A DNA stretch of 18,643 bases from JBFWQM01 sp050249455 (GTDB taxonomy: Bacteria; Pseudomonadota; Alphaproteobacteria; MPNO01; VGEU01): contig JBFWQM010000089.1 in assembly GCA_050249455.1 (NCBI GenBank), forward strand, positions 1 through 18,643, read 5' to 3'. Made by a program: the position numbers and the translations under genes. Shown one piece after another: positions 6,908-14,402 of this stretch (position 1 is the stretch's first letter; each line of letters opens with the position of its first letter). Below the pieces are notes generated by a model. It saw only the letters and a program-made list of their open reading frames with translations. It was not told the origin of the DNA and did no database searches.

Positions 6908-8098
6908 ATGGCGTTCCAGCATTCGGTCACCATCTTCGACCCCACAGGGGTCGCGGCCAGCGCGTTCTTCACGCTGCAGCTCGCCGTCGACGCGGCCGTC
7001 AAGCAGTGGAGCGGTATCCTGGACGGCCAGGGCCGGCTCGATATCGAGCTGCGGCTGGAGCCCACCGACGCGCGCATCACCACGACGGGCCTGTTCTCCA
7101 CCACCCTGCAGATCACCCCGACCCAGGTGTTCACGGCCCCCAACGGCCTGCACGAGCTGCGCACCGGCCACGACGTCAACGGCAGCGGCGCCGACCTGGT
7201 GATCCAGGTCGATCCCGGCTTCTTCGCCGGATCGACCTGGCTCGATCCGTTCCCGACCGTGCGGATCGGCGCCATGCCGGCCGACAAATACGACCTCGTC
7301 AGCCTCCTGACCTACCAGGTCGGCCTCGGCATCGGATTCACCGGCTACCGCGACCCGTCGACCGGCGCGGTCGCGTCGAGCTTCGTCTCGCCGTTCGACG
7401 CCGAGATCCTGTCCATCGACGGCCGGCCCTACTTCGCCGGCGACCACGCGACGGCGGCCTATGGCGGGCCGGTGCCGCTCAACACCCAGACCGACCGGCC
7501 GCTCTATGTGCGCCTGGGCAACGGGCCGCAGGACGGGCTGTCCTACAACGCGATGACCGCGGAGATCACCCAGCCCGGTGCGCGCCACACGGTGGGCACC
7601 GTGGACGTCGCGGTGATGCGCGACCTCGGCCTTGCGGCCGTCGACCTCGACACCGCGCCGGTGTTCCGCTTCTTCAACGACGTCACCGGCGTCCACTTCT
7701 ACACCGCCGGCGCGGACGAGCGCGACGCGGTGATCGCCGCCGCCAACGAGTTCCGCTACGAGGGGATCGCCTTCGGAATCCCCAACGCCGGCCAAGCGCC
7801 GACGGCAACGGTCTGGCGGTTCTACAACACCGAGACCGGGACGCATTTCTACACGGTCTCGCAGGCCGAGCGCGACGCCGTGACGGCCACCCTGCCGCAA
7901 TACGAATTCGAAGGGCCGGCCTACGAGGCCTACACGGCGCCCGTCCCCGGCAGCGCCCCGCTGTGGCGCTTCTACAACACCGACACCGGCGCCCACTTCT
8001 ATTCGGCGAGCCTCATCGAGGCCAACGACGTGGTCGCCCGCCTGCCCCAGTACCAGTTCGAGGGCGTCGCCTATTACGTCGACGCGTTCCTGATTTGA
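6908..8098 (+). CDS. Metalloprotease-like protein with degenerate zinc site plus three DUF5648-type repeats
   Basis: A 396-residue protein. Residues 1-245 resemble the N-terminal domain of bacterial secreted zinc-protease-like proteins, with a PDI-like block ADLVIQVDPGFF, the core LLTYQVGLGIGFTGYRDP (133-150), AAYGGPVPLN and a C-terminal DVAVMRDLGL. In active relatives the core contains HExxH; here those positions read Y136-Q137-V-G-L140, so the zinc ligands and catalytic Glu are all missing. Residues 250-396 hold three copies (about 250-290, 300-341 and 350-391) of a WRFYNxxTGxHFY...YxFEGxAY repeat that I recognise as DUF5648-like. There is no N-terminal signal peptide, so export, if any, would be by another route. 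The SD before ATG 6908 is weak. The role is probably binding or adhesion, not proteolysis (inference). Confidence 0.75.
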   Translation: MAFQHSVTIFDPTGVAASAFFTLQLAVDAAVKQWSGILDGQGRLDIELRLEPTDARITTTGLFSTTLQITPTQVFTAPNGLHELRTGHDVNGSGADLVIQVDPGFFAGSTWLDPFPTVRIGAMPADKYDLVSLLTYQVGLGIGFTGYRDPSTGAVASSFVSPFDAEILSIDGRPYFAGDHATAAYGGPVPLNTQTDRPLYVRLGNGPQDGLSYNAMTAEITQPGARHTVGTVDVAVMRDLGLAAVDLDTAPVFRFFNDVTGVHFYTAGADERDAVIAAANEFRYEGIAFGIPNAGQAPTATVWRFYNTETGTHFYTVSQAERDAVTATLPQYEFEGPAYEAYTAPVPGSAPLWRFYNTDTGAHFYSASLIEANDVVARLPQYQFEGVAYYVDAFLI

Positions 8099-8238
8099 GG
8101 GCCGGGTTTCGAGCGGCCCCCTGGCGGAGGGGCGATCAACGCGACTAGAATGAATTTTCGGGCCGGGGGTATTTCGGTCGCGGATGTTGGTTTGGCTGAC
8201 ATTGATTTTTGCGTAGAGGACGGCCGGGCAGAACTGTC

Positions 8239-9891
8239 TTGGCCCTGAACCAGATATTCCTTGCATTCGTCTGGCGGATCGAATTGTGGTCCGACGGGAT
8301 AGCCGACCCGATTGCCGGGACATGGCGTTATGCCGCCTGCGCCGCGGCTTTCGTCGTCGTCGCGGCCTGTCCGGCATTGCGAGGCTGGACGATGCGGTGG
8401 CAGGTTCTTCGCCCTGCGTCCTACATCATGGCGGCGTCGACACCCGTCGTCGCGGCTGCCTGCTTGGCGGTTGCCTGGTCCTATGCGACGACGCCCGCCT
8501 ATATTGACCACGTCGAGCCGCAGATCGCCGCCGTCGCCTGGCTTTTCGCCAACGGTCACTCGCTGTGGCATTTTCCTGGGGCACCGCCGCATTACGCCCT
8601 CCCGTACGGCCCCCTGGCCTACGAGATTGCGGCAGTGGTCATGATGCTGCTCGGGCCCTCGATCGAGACGGCGAAGCTTGCAGGCCCGGCCGCCGCGACG
8701 GCTACCTTGATCATCCTATGGCGGGTCATTCGCCGGTCTGGCCACGATATCGTCACGGCATCGGCCGTCTCGGGCGCCTTGCTTCTAGTTCTTTACCAGT
8801 TCGGCGTCGCGGCGTTCTGGAACCGACCCGACCCGTTCATCGTCCTGATGATCGCGACAGCGCTATGGTTGCGCGGCCGCCTAGCACCGACGCTGCGCTG
8901 GACGATGATGGGCGTCGTCGCCGGCGCGCTGTTTGCTCTTAAAATCCACGCGGCTGCCTGCATTCTTCCCATCGCGGCGGCTGAGATTTTCAAGGCAAGG
9001 TCGCGTCTTGCCGCGACGTCCGCCATGTGCTTCGGCGCGATTATCGCCATCGGGATCGCTTTCGCGCCGCACGGTGCAAATCCGATCGCCTATGCCGCAA
9101 TGATGGCGGTGGCCATGCACCATGGCGCGAGCCGTGAAATCGTTCTGCTCAACGCGAGCTACGTTGCCGTTTGGATGGTGCCGTTGGGCTGGCATATCTG
9201 GCGCTCCCGGAGAGCTCTCGGCGGGGCGGAACTCATTTCGGCAATCACGTTGGGCGCGGTCACGCTGCTGCTGCTGTACCCAGCCAGCAAATTCGGCGCC
9301 GGACCGTGGCACCTAATGCCGCTTGCGCCGATTGCGGCGTGCTTGGCACTGGAAACGGTACGGCGGCCGACAACGGCCGCCGATCGCCTTGACCAGGCGC
9401 GAGGTCTCTGCGCCAGCGCGATCATCATCGGCCTGTTCACCTTGCCAGCGACTGGCGTCGCCCAAATGATTGTCATGCGCGAGATCGTCGATGACGACAA
9501 GGCCGTCGCGGCGCATGGCGAGGTCCACGAAGCGCTGCGCCGCCACGCGGGGCAAACACTTGCGGTCGGCTATGCCGGAGGTTCCAAATACTGGTTCAGC
9601 CATGTGCGCCCTGTACCGGTATTCCAGGGCCATCCCTACTCCCTGGATGCAGCAGCGTTGATGGATCTGCGATTTGCCGGCGTGGAGCTCGGCGATGCAG
9701 ACATTAAATCGCTCGCGTCGTGCGAGGTCGAGGTGTGGCTCTTGCCGGCGGGCGCAACGCCGTTCGTCCTGGAAAGCGTCTACGATGCAGCGCCAGTGTT
9801 CCCGACGGCGTTCGTCGAGGCGTTCCGCACATATCACCGCCGCACGGCGCGTGGCCCAATCTTTGATACGTGGGTATGTAATGGAACCTGA
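8239..9891 (+). CDS. Multi-pass membrane protein, GT-C glycosyltransferase-like (paralog 1)
   Basis: A roughly 550-residue integral membrane protein with many hydrophobic helices. The first large loop holds DHVEPQIAAV (D90, E93) followed by a tryptophan/proline stretch and YALPYGPLAYE (119-129). That layout, an acidic residue soon after an early helix and then an aromatic Pro-rich loop, resembles GT-C fold lipid-linked sugar transferases (ArnT/PMT-like). It is inference and no precise family is claimed. It is paralogous along its whole length to the gene at 10426. I place the start at TTG 8239 because it reproduces the paralog's N-terminus and length (550 versus 548); another in-frame TTG lies at 8209, and neither has a clear SD. 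Codon use is visibly less GC-biased than in the paralog. Convergent with the cytochrome gene 13 bases on. Confidence 0.6.
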   Translation: MALNQIFLAFVWRIELWSDGIADPIAGTWRYAACAAAFVVVAACPALRGWTMRWQVLRPASYIMAASTPVVAAACLAVAWSYATTPAYIDHVEPQIAAVAWLFANGHSLWHFPGAPPHYALPYGPLAYEIAAVVMMLLGPSIETAKLAGPAAATATLIILWRVIRRSGHDIVTASAVSGALLLVLYQFGVAAFWNRPDPFIVLMIATALWLRGRLAPTLRWTMMGVVAGALFALKIHAAACILPIAAAEIFKARSRLAATSAMCFGAIIAIGIAFAPHGANPIAYAAMMAVAMHHGASREIVLLNASYVAVWMVPLGWHIWRSRRALGGAELISAITLGAVTLLLLYPASKFGAGPWHLMPLAPIAACLALETVRRPTTAADRLDQARGLCASAIIIGLFTLPATGVAQMIVMREIVDDDKAVAAHGEVHEALRRHAGQTLAVGYAGGSKYWFSHVRPVPVFQGHPYSLDAAALMDLRFAGVELGDADIKSLASCEVEVWLLPAGATPFVLESVYDAAPVFPTAFVEAFRTYHRRTARGPIFDTWVCNGT

Positions 9892-9904
9892 CGGCAGCCG
9901 CCGC

Positions 9905-10225
9905 CTATTTCCGCAGGGTCTGCAGGTAGGCGACGACGTCGTCGATCTCGCGGTTCGACAGGGCGAGGTTGGGCATCGGCGGATGCGGCGTGGCGAGCCA
10001 CGCCCGCAGCCAGCCCGGCGCGCCGCCGCGCGCCTCGGCGATGGTCTGCAGCGACGGCGCGGCGTCCGCGGCGGCGCGCGACCGGTCGGTGGCGTGGCAG
10101 GACACGCACCACTGGTTCACCAGGCGCTGCCCCGCCGCGGCATCGGCCGCCGCCGCCGGGCCGGCGCCCGCCAGCGCCAGGAGGCCGGCCAGCGCCCATC
10201 CGTATCGCGACCGCACTGCCGACAT
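9905..10225 (-). CDS. Small class I c-type cytochrome, periplasmic
   Basis: A 106-residue protein with a Sec signal peptide (hydrophobic core about residues 9-22, likely cleavage after the alanines near 27). It has one haem-binding motif, CVSCH, at 40-44, and a probable axial methionine M84 in PPMPNL, followed by the C-terminal helix REIDDVVAYLQTL. This is the standard layout of a monohaem electron carrier. ATG 10225 has a GGAGG SD (10238-10234 on the minus strand). It sits between the two GT-C-like paralogs, convergent with the first and divergent from the second, so it is probably an independent unit. The redox partner is unknown. Confidence 0.92.
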   Translation of the reverse strand: MSAVRSRYGWALAGLLALAGAGPAAAADAAAGQRLVNQWCVSCHATDRSRAAADAAPSLQTIAEARGGAPGWLRAWLATPHPPMPNLALSNREIDDVVAYLQTLRK

Positions 10226-10260
10226 GCCTCGATCCTCCGCAACCTAATCGTTCTGCAACC

Positions 10261-10345
10261 CATCATAGGCGAGGATGGCCGGCGCCGCAGTGCGACTTAA
10301 TGCGCTGGCGGCGTGTCCCCAAGCCGCCCTCCGCCCCCTATGATG
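10261..10345. promoter_or_regulatory. Candidate divergent -10 elements in a 9-bp inverted repeat
   Basis: catcatagg (10261-10269) and cctatgatg (10337-10345) are perfect inverted copies. Each contains TATGAT, a 5/6 match to the sigma-70 -10 hexamer, pointing toward the cytochrome gene (-) and the membrane paralog (+) respectively. Neither has a convincing -35. Position and symmetry are the main support. Confidence 0.3.
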
Positions 10346-10425
10346 CCCGAGGTTCGAGTCGATAACAGCGAGAACATGGCGCACACGCAGGGGGCGCCTT
10401 CACGCCCTGTCCGGACGGAACGGCC

Positions 10426-12072
10426 GTGACCGAGCTGTTCCTCGCGCTCGCATGGCGCGTCGACGAATGGGCCGGCTGGATCACCGACCCTGCCTCCGGC
10501 ACCGCCCGGTATCTCGCCAGCCTCGCCATCTTCACGGCCGTCACGGCCAGCCCCGCGGCGCGCGCCTGGGTGCTGCGCGCGCCCGCGGTCGGCCGCATCG
10601 TCGCGGCGGCCGCGCTGCTCGCGTTGCCGGCCGCGGCGACGTGCCTGGCCTTCGCGTGGGCCTATGTCGCGACGCCGGCCTTTCTCGACCACGTCGAGCC
10701 GCAGATCGCGGCCGTCTCATGGCACCTCGCCACCGGCGCGCCGCTGTGGCATGCGCCCGGCGCGACGCCATTCTACGCGCTGCCCTACGGGCCGCTCGCC
10801 TACGAGGTCAGCTATGCGGCGCTGGCCCTGTTCGGGCCGTCGCTGGCGGCGGCGAAGCTCGCCGGTCCCGCGGCGGCGACGGCGGCGCTGGCGCTGCTGT
10901 GGCCCGTCCTGCGCCGGGCCGGGCTGGACCGCGTCACGACGCTGGCGGTCTTCTTCACCCTGACCCTGATGCTGTTCCGGTTCAGCCAGTCGGCCTACTG
11001 GAACCGTCCGGACCCGTTCATCGTGCTGCTGGTGATGAGCGCGTTGTGGTCCCGGGGATGGCGAAGCGCCACGGCGCGGTGGATCTCGCTCGGCGTCGTC
11101 GCCGGCGCGCTGTTCACCCTGAAGATCCATGCGCCCGCCTATGTCCTGCCGATCGTGGCGGCCGAGGTGTTCGCGACGCGCCGGCCGATCCTGGCCGCGT
11201 CGGTCATGGCGCTGGGCGCGGCGGCCGCGATCGCGCTGGCCTTTCTGCCTGCCGGCGCCGACCCCGGGCTGTTCCTGTTCTGGGTCGGCGTCGCGGTCCG
11301 CCACGGCGGCAACCTCGAGCTCTTCGTCCTCAACGTCGCCTATGTCGCGGTCTGGCTGGTGCCGCTCGGCTGGCTCGCACGCGGTCATTGGGCCGGGCTC
11401 GAGCGCGGCACGCGGGCGGCGATCCTGACCCTCGCGATCGTCTCGGTCGCGGTCCTCTACCCCGCCTCCAAGCACGGCGCCGGGCCGTGGCACTTCGTCC
11501 CGCTGGTGCCGGTCGCCGCCTGGCTCGGGCTGGGGATCCTGCGGACGGCGGGCGCCGGACCCGCGGCCGCCGACCGATCGCGCGGACTGGCGGCCTATGC
11601 GGTGACCGTCGCCGTGCTGACGCTGCCCGCGACGGTCGTGGCGCAGACCCTGGTCCTGCGGAACGTCGTGGACGACAGCGAGGTCCGCGCCGCCCGTGCG
11701 GAGCTTCGCGCGGCGCTCGACCGCTACCGCGAGGAGACGGTCGCCGTCGGCTATGCAGGCAGCGCGCGGTATCGGATCAGCTTCCTGCGGCCGGCGGCGG
11801 TCTACGCCGGCCACGCCTACCTGTACGACGCGTCGGCGTTCATGGACCTGACCTACGCGACGGCGGGCTTGCTGCCGCCGCCGCCGTCGGCGCTGACGCA
11901 GTGCCCGATCGAGGTTTGGCTGATCCCGGCCGGCGAGCCGCCGTTCTCGCTGCGCAGCGTCTACGACATGAAGCCGGCATTTCCGGCGGAATTCGTCGCG
12001 GCGTTCCGCGCCGCCTATCGCCGCACCGCACAAGGCACGCACTTCGACGTCTGGACGTGCGCGAAGCGGTGA
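10426..12072 (+). CDS. Multi-pass membrane protein, GT-C glycosyltransferase-like (paralog 2)
   Basis: A 548-residue polytopic membrane protein paralogous to the gene at 8239. Shared blocks in order include DHVEPQIAAV (88-97), YALPYGPLAYE (117-127), KLAGPAAATA, YWNRPDPFIVL, GVVAGALF with LKIHA, YPASKHGAGPWH and a C-terminal soluble-looking region (VWLIPAG, SVYD, FVAAFR, YRRTA). D88 and E91 in the first loop are the candidate catalytic acids if this is a GT-C enzyme; that assignment is inference. GTG 10426 is preceded by a modest purine-rich ggacgga. Codon use is strongly GC-rich like the rest of the window, unlike paralog 1. The protein could modify a lipid-linked or envelope sugar; nothing nearby identifies the acceptor. 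Confidence 0.62.
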   Translation: MTELFLALAWRVDEWAGWITDPASGTARYLASLAIFTAVTASPAARAWVLRAPAVGRIVAAAALLALPAAATCLAFAWAYVATPAFLDHVEPQIAAVSWHLATGAPLWHAPGATPFYALPYGPLAYEVSYAALALFGPSLAAAKLAGPAAATAALALLWPVLRRAGLDRVTTLAVFFTLTLMLFRFSQSAYWNRPDPFIVLLVMSALWSRGWRSATARWISLGVVAGALFTLKIHAPAYVLPIVAAEVFATRRPILAASVMALGAAAAIALAFLPAGADPGLFLFWVGVAVRHGGNLELFVLNVAYVAVWLVPLGWLARGHWAGLERGTRAAILTLAIVSVAVLYPASKHGAGPWHFVPLVPVAAWLGLGILRTAGAGPAAADRSRGLAAYAVTVAVLTLPATVVAQTLVLRNVVDDSEVRAARAELRAALDRYREETVAVGYAGSARYRISFLRPAAVYAGHAYLYDASAFMDLTYATAGLLPPPPSALTQCPIEVWLIPAGEPPFSLRSVYDMKPAFPAEFVAAFRAAYRRTAQGTHFDVWTCAKR

Positions 12073-12127
12073 CGGTTCCATTGCAAGGAACTAATATCCC
12101 GCCGCCGTGACGCCTGCGGGGACGACG

Positions 12128-12319
12128 ATGACGGAAGTGATGATCGAGCGGTGGAAGAGCCTGGGCGGCAAGACCGATTTCCTGTGGTCGGTCTGGCAGG
12201 ACGGGCGCCGGATGCACATGGGGGACTCCTGCCAGAGCGCCGAGGACGCGGAGATGGAGGCGCGCGCGTTCTGCCGCCAGCGCTTCGGCCGTGAGCCGGA
12301 GGCCGTCACCCACCTGTAG
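12128..12319 (+). CDS. Small hypothetical protein (63 aa)
   Basis: A short soluble protein beginning MTEVMIERWKSLGGK, with the central FLWSVWQDGRRMHMGDSCQS and a helical C-terminal half (AEDAEMEARAFCRQRFG). It is not hydrophobic and has no signal peptide. ATG 12128 has GGGG at 12118-12121; an in-frame GTG at 12107 has no SD. The Trp-rich sheet-like first half and amphipathic second half look like a real fold. I do not recognise a named family. It ends at a GC-rich hairpin and is convergent with the CMD-like gene. Confidence 0.65.
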   Translation: MTEVMIERWKSLGGKTDFLWSVWQDGRRMHMGDSCQSAEDAEMEARAFCRQRFGREPEAVTHL

Positions 12320-12346
12320 CGGCGCCCGGCGGTCGGCCGGGCGCCG
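12320..12346. terminator. GC-rich hairpin between convergent genes
   Basis: A perfect 11-bp stem (cggcgcccggc at 12320-12330 with gccgggcgccg at 12336-12346) with a 5-base loop sits between the stop at 12319 and the convergent stop at 12353. No T-tract follows on either strand, so it is not a textbook intrinsic terminator. Its position suggests a 3'-end role. Confidence 0.45.
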
Positions 12347-12352
12347 TCGGCC

Positions 12353-12898
12353 TCACGGCAGGATGCGGGCGGGGTAGTTGTCCGGCGGGGTGATGTCGAA
12401 GGCGTTCGCCGTGCAGCACACCATCGAGAAGAATCCGATCGCCGACACGACATCGACGAGCTGGTTGATCCCGAACGCCTTTTCCGCCGCCGCGTAGGTC
12501 GCCTCGCTGAGGCCCTTGTTGGCGAGCAGCTCCACCGCCACGTCGTAGGCCGCCTTCTCGCGCGGATCGGTGAGCCTGGGGGTGCGGCGGGCGTTGATGT
12601 CGTCGATGATCGCCTGGTCGACGCCGAACTGCAGCGACGTGCGCGCCTGCGCCGCCCACGGGTACCTGGCGCCCCAGTGGCGCACCACCGCCAGGATCGC
12701 GATCTGGCGCTCGCGCCCGCTGAGCGGACAGGCCCGGAAATAGTTGCTCATGTCCTGGTGGATGCGCATGAACTTGGGATTGTGGATGTAGGCCCAGTAC
12801 GGCCCGCCGAGCCGCCCGCCCTCCTTCTCGATGTCGTCGTAGACCTTGCCCTGCTCGGCATCCATCTGGTCGCGCTTGACGATGGCGAAACGGGTCAT
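12353..12898 (-). CDS. Carboxymuconolactone decarboxylase (CMD/AhpD-like) family protein
   Basis: A 181-residue all-helical protein. The CMD core is near residues 59-95 (LSGRERQIAILAVVRHWG, then YPWAAQARTSLQFGVD), followed by a second helical part (DPREKAAYDVAVELLANKGLS) typical of longer family members. The AhpD CxxC pair is absent, so a peroxidase-reductant role is unlikely; a decarboxylase or uncharacterised role fits better. ATG 12898 has a strong GGAGG five bases upstream. It is divergent from the FAD monooxygenase at 13039 (140 bases between starts), a pairing common in aromatic-compound degradation, which supports a catabolic role by inference. Confidence 0.85.
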   Translation of the reverse strand: MTRFAIVKRDQMDAEQGKVYDDIEKEGGRLGGPYWAYIHNPKFMRIHQDMSNYFRACPLSGRERQIAILAVVRHWGARYPWAAQARTSLQFGVDQAIIDDINARRTPRLTDPREKAAYDVAVELLANKGLSEATYAAAEKAFGINQLVDVVSAIGFFSMVCCTANAFDITPPDNYPARILP

Positions 12899-13038
12899 GG
12901 CGGCCTCCCTGCCTTCCTTGAATCGATCCGGTCAGTCTAGCGGACAATCGGCGCACTGGCGCGCCCGCCGCGTTTGATCTAGGCAGACGGGGCGGCCGTA
13001 TGTCGGCCGGGCATCGAGGCCAGGCGGAGAAGCGCGTC

Positions 13039-14223
13039 GTGACCAAGCGGAACATCCTGATCGCCGGTGCCGGCATCGGCGGGCTGGCGGCGGCGGCCAA
13101 CCTGATGAAGGCCGGCCACGACGTGACGATCTACGAGCAGGCCCCCGTGCTCAGCGAGGTCGGCGCCGGCATCCAGCTCAGCGCCAACGCGATGCACGTG
13201 CTGATCCATCTCGGCCTCGGGCCGGAGATCGCCCGGGTCGGGGTGCAGCCGGGCGCCTATGTGTTCAAGCTGTTCGACACGGCGGAGGAGATTCAGCGCT
13301 TTGCCCTGTCGGCCGACCACGAGCGGCTGCACGGCGCGCCGTACTACCAGCTCCACCGCGCCGACCTGCACGACATGCTGGCGGCGACCGCGCGCGCGCT
13401 GAAGCCCGACGTGGTGCAGCTCAACCGCCGCGCCGTCGGGTTCGAGGAAACCGGCGCCGGCGTCACCCTGCGCTTCGCCGACGGCGGCAGCGCGACCGGC
13501 GACATGCTGATCGGCGCCGACGGGCTCAAGTCGGTGGTGCGCCGGCAGATCGCCGGCGACGTCCCGGCGACTTATACCGGCGACGGCGCGTGGCGAGTCA
13601 CCATCCCGCGCGAAAAGCTGCCGCCCGACTTCCTGGAGAAGGTGATGCACGTCTGGATGGGGCCGGGCGGGCACGTGGTGTCGTACTTCCTGCGCGGCGG
13701 CGCGCTGCTCAACTTCGTCGGCATCGTCGAGACCGACGACGTGTCGGAGGAGTCGTGGACCGCCAAGTTTCCGTGGGAGAACTTCAAGGCCGACTTCAAG
13801 GGCTGGAACAACGACGTCCAGACCATCATCGACCGCGCCGACCGCGACGCCTGCTACCGCTGGTCGCTGCACAACCGGCCGCCGATCCGCGACTGGAGCA
13901 CGCCGCGCGTCACCATCCTGGGCGACGCCGCGCACCCGACCCTGCCCTATCTCGCGCAAGGCGCGGTGATGGCGATCGAGGACGGCGCCGTGCTGACCCG
14001 CGCGCTGGCCCAATGCGCGACGATCCCGGAGGCGCTGGCGCTGTACCAGCGCAACCGCGTCGACCGCACCGCGCGCATCGTCGAGCAGTCGACCTTCAAC
14101 CGCACTTTGTTCCACCTGCCGACAGTGGAGGCGATCCGCAAGGCCTTCGCCACCCGCAACGAGGGCGCCGACCGCAACACGTGGCTCTACTCTTACAACC
14201 CGTTGACGGTGCCGCTGACATAG
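13039..14223 (+). CDS. FAD-dependent monooxygenase, salicylate/3-hydroxybenzoate hydroxylase-like
   Basis: A 394-residue group A flavoprotein monooxygenase that would use NAD(P)H and O2 to hydroxylate an aromatic substrate. Visible motifs are the dinucleotide fold GAGIGG (10-15) with E33 at the end of strand 2, the DG-type motif LIGADGLKSVVR (157-168) and the FAD ribityl-binding GDAAHP (295-300) followed by AQGAVMAIEDGAVL. Together they place it with salicylate 1-hydroxylase and 3-hydroxybenzoate 6-hydroxylase. I chose GTG 13039 because it opens directly on the Rossmann strand (MTKRNILIAG) and has GGAGAAG upstream; an in-frame ATG at 13000 would add 13 charged residues. The exact substrate is not assignable. 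Confidence 0.9.
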   Translation: MTKRNILIAGAGIGGLAAAANLMKAGHDVTIYEQAPVLSEVGAGIQLSANAMHVLIHLGLGPEIARVGVQPGAYVFKLFDTAEEIQRFALSADHERLHGAPYYQLHRADLHDMLAATARALKPDVVQLNRRAVGFEETGAGVTLRFADGGSATGDMLIGADGLKSVVRRQIAGDVPATYTGDGAWRVTIPREKLPPDFLEKVMHVWMGPGGHVVSYFLRGGALLNFVGIVETDDVSEESWTAKFPWENFKADFKGWNNDVQTIIDRADRDACYRWSLHNRPPIRDWSTPRVTILGDAAHPTLPYLAQGAVMAIEDGAVLTRALAQCATIPEALALYQRNRVDRTARIVEQSTFNRTLFHLPTVEAIRKAFATRNEGADRNTWLYSYNPLTVPLT

Positions 14224-14262
14224 GGCCGCTGCCAGATCGGCGAAATCCTTCCGGTGGCGACA

Positions 14263-14371
14263 CCCACCTTACCCGCTCGCTGCGCTCGCACCCTCTCCCC
14301 CCTGAAGGGCGGAGCGGATCCTTCTGCTCCCTCTCCGCCCCGGGGGGCGGAGAGGGTTGGGGTGAGGTGGG
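14263..14371. repeat. Palindromic REP-like element, copy 2, between convergent genes
   Basis: The element begins cccaccttaccc and ends gttggggtgaggtggg, matching the termini of the element at 653-750. It has an internal hairpin, ctctccgccc with gggcggagag, at 14331-14355. It lies between the 3' ends of the FAD monooxygenase (+) and the DsbA-like gene (-), the same convergent setting as copy 1. Confidence 0.78.
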
Positions 14372-14402
14372 GCGGCTTCTACGGCGGGACGGCGCCTGCC
14401 GG

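Noticed and set aside
8209..8238. Earlier TTG start for GT-C-like paralog 1
   Set aside because: It adds ten Arg-rich residues with no equivalent in the paralog; starting at 8239 gives matching N-termini and lengths. Neither site has a clear SD, so this stays provisional.
12353..12898. AhpD-type peroxidase
   Set aside because: The CMD fold segment is present, but the CxxC pair needed for AhpD activity is absent, and no in-frame TGA replaces it.
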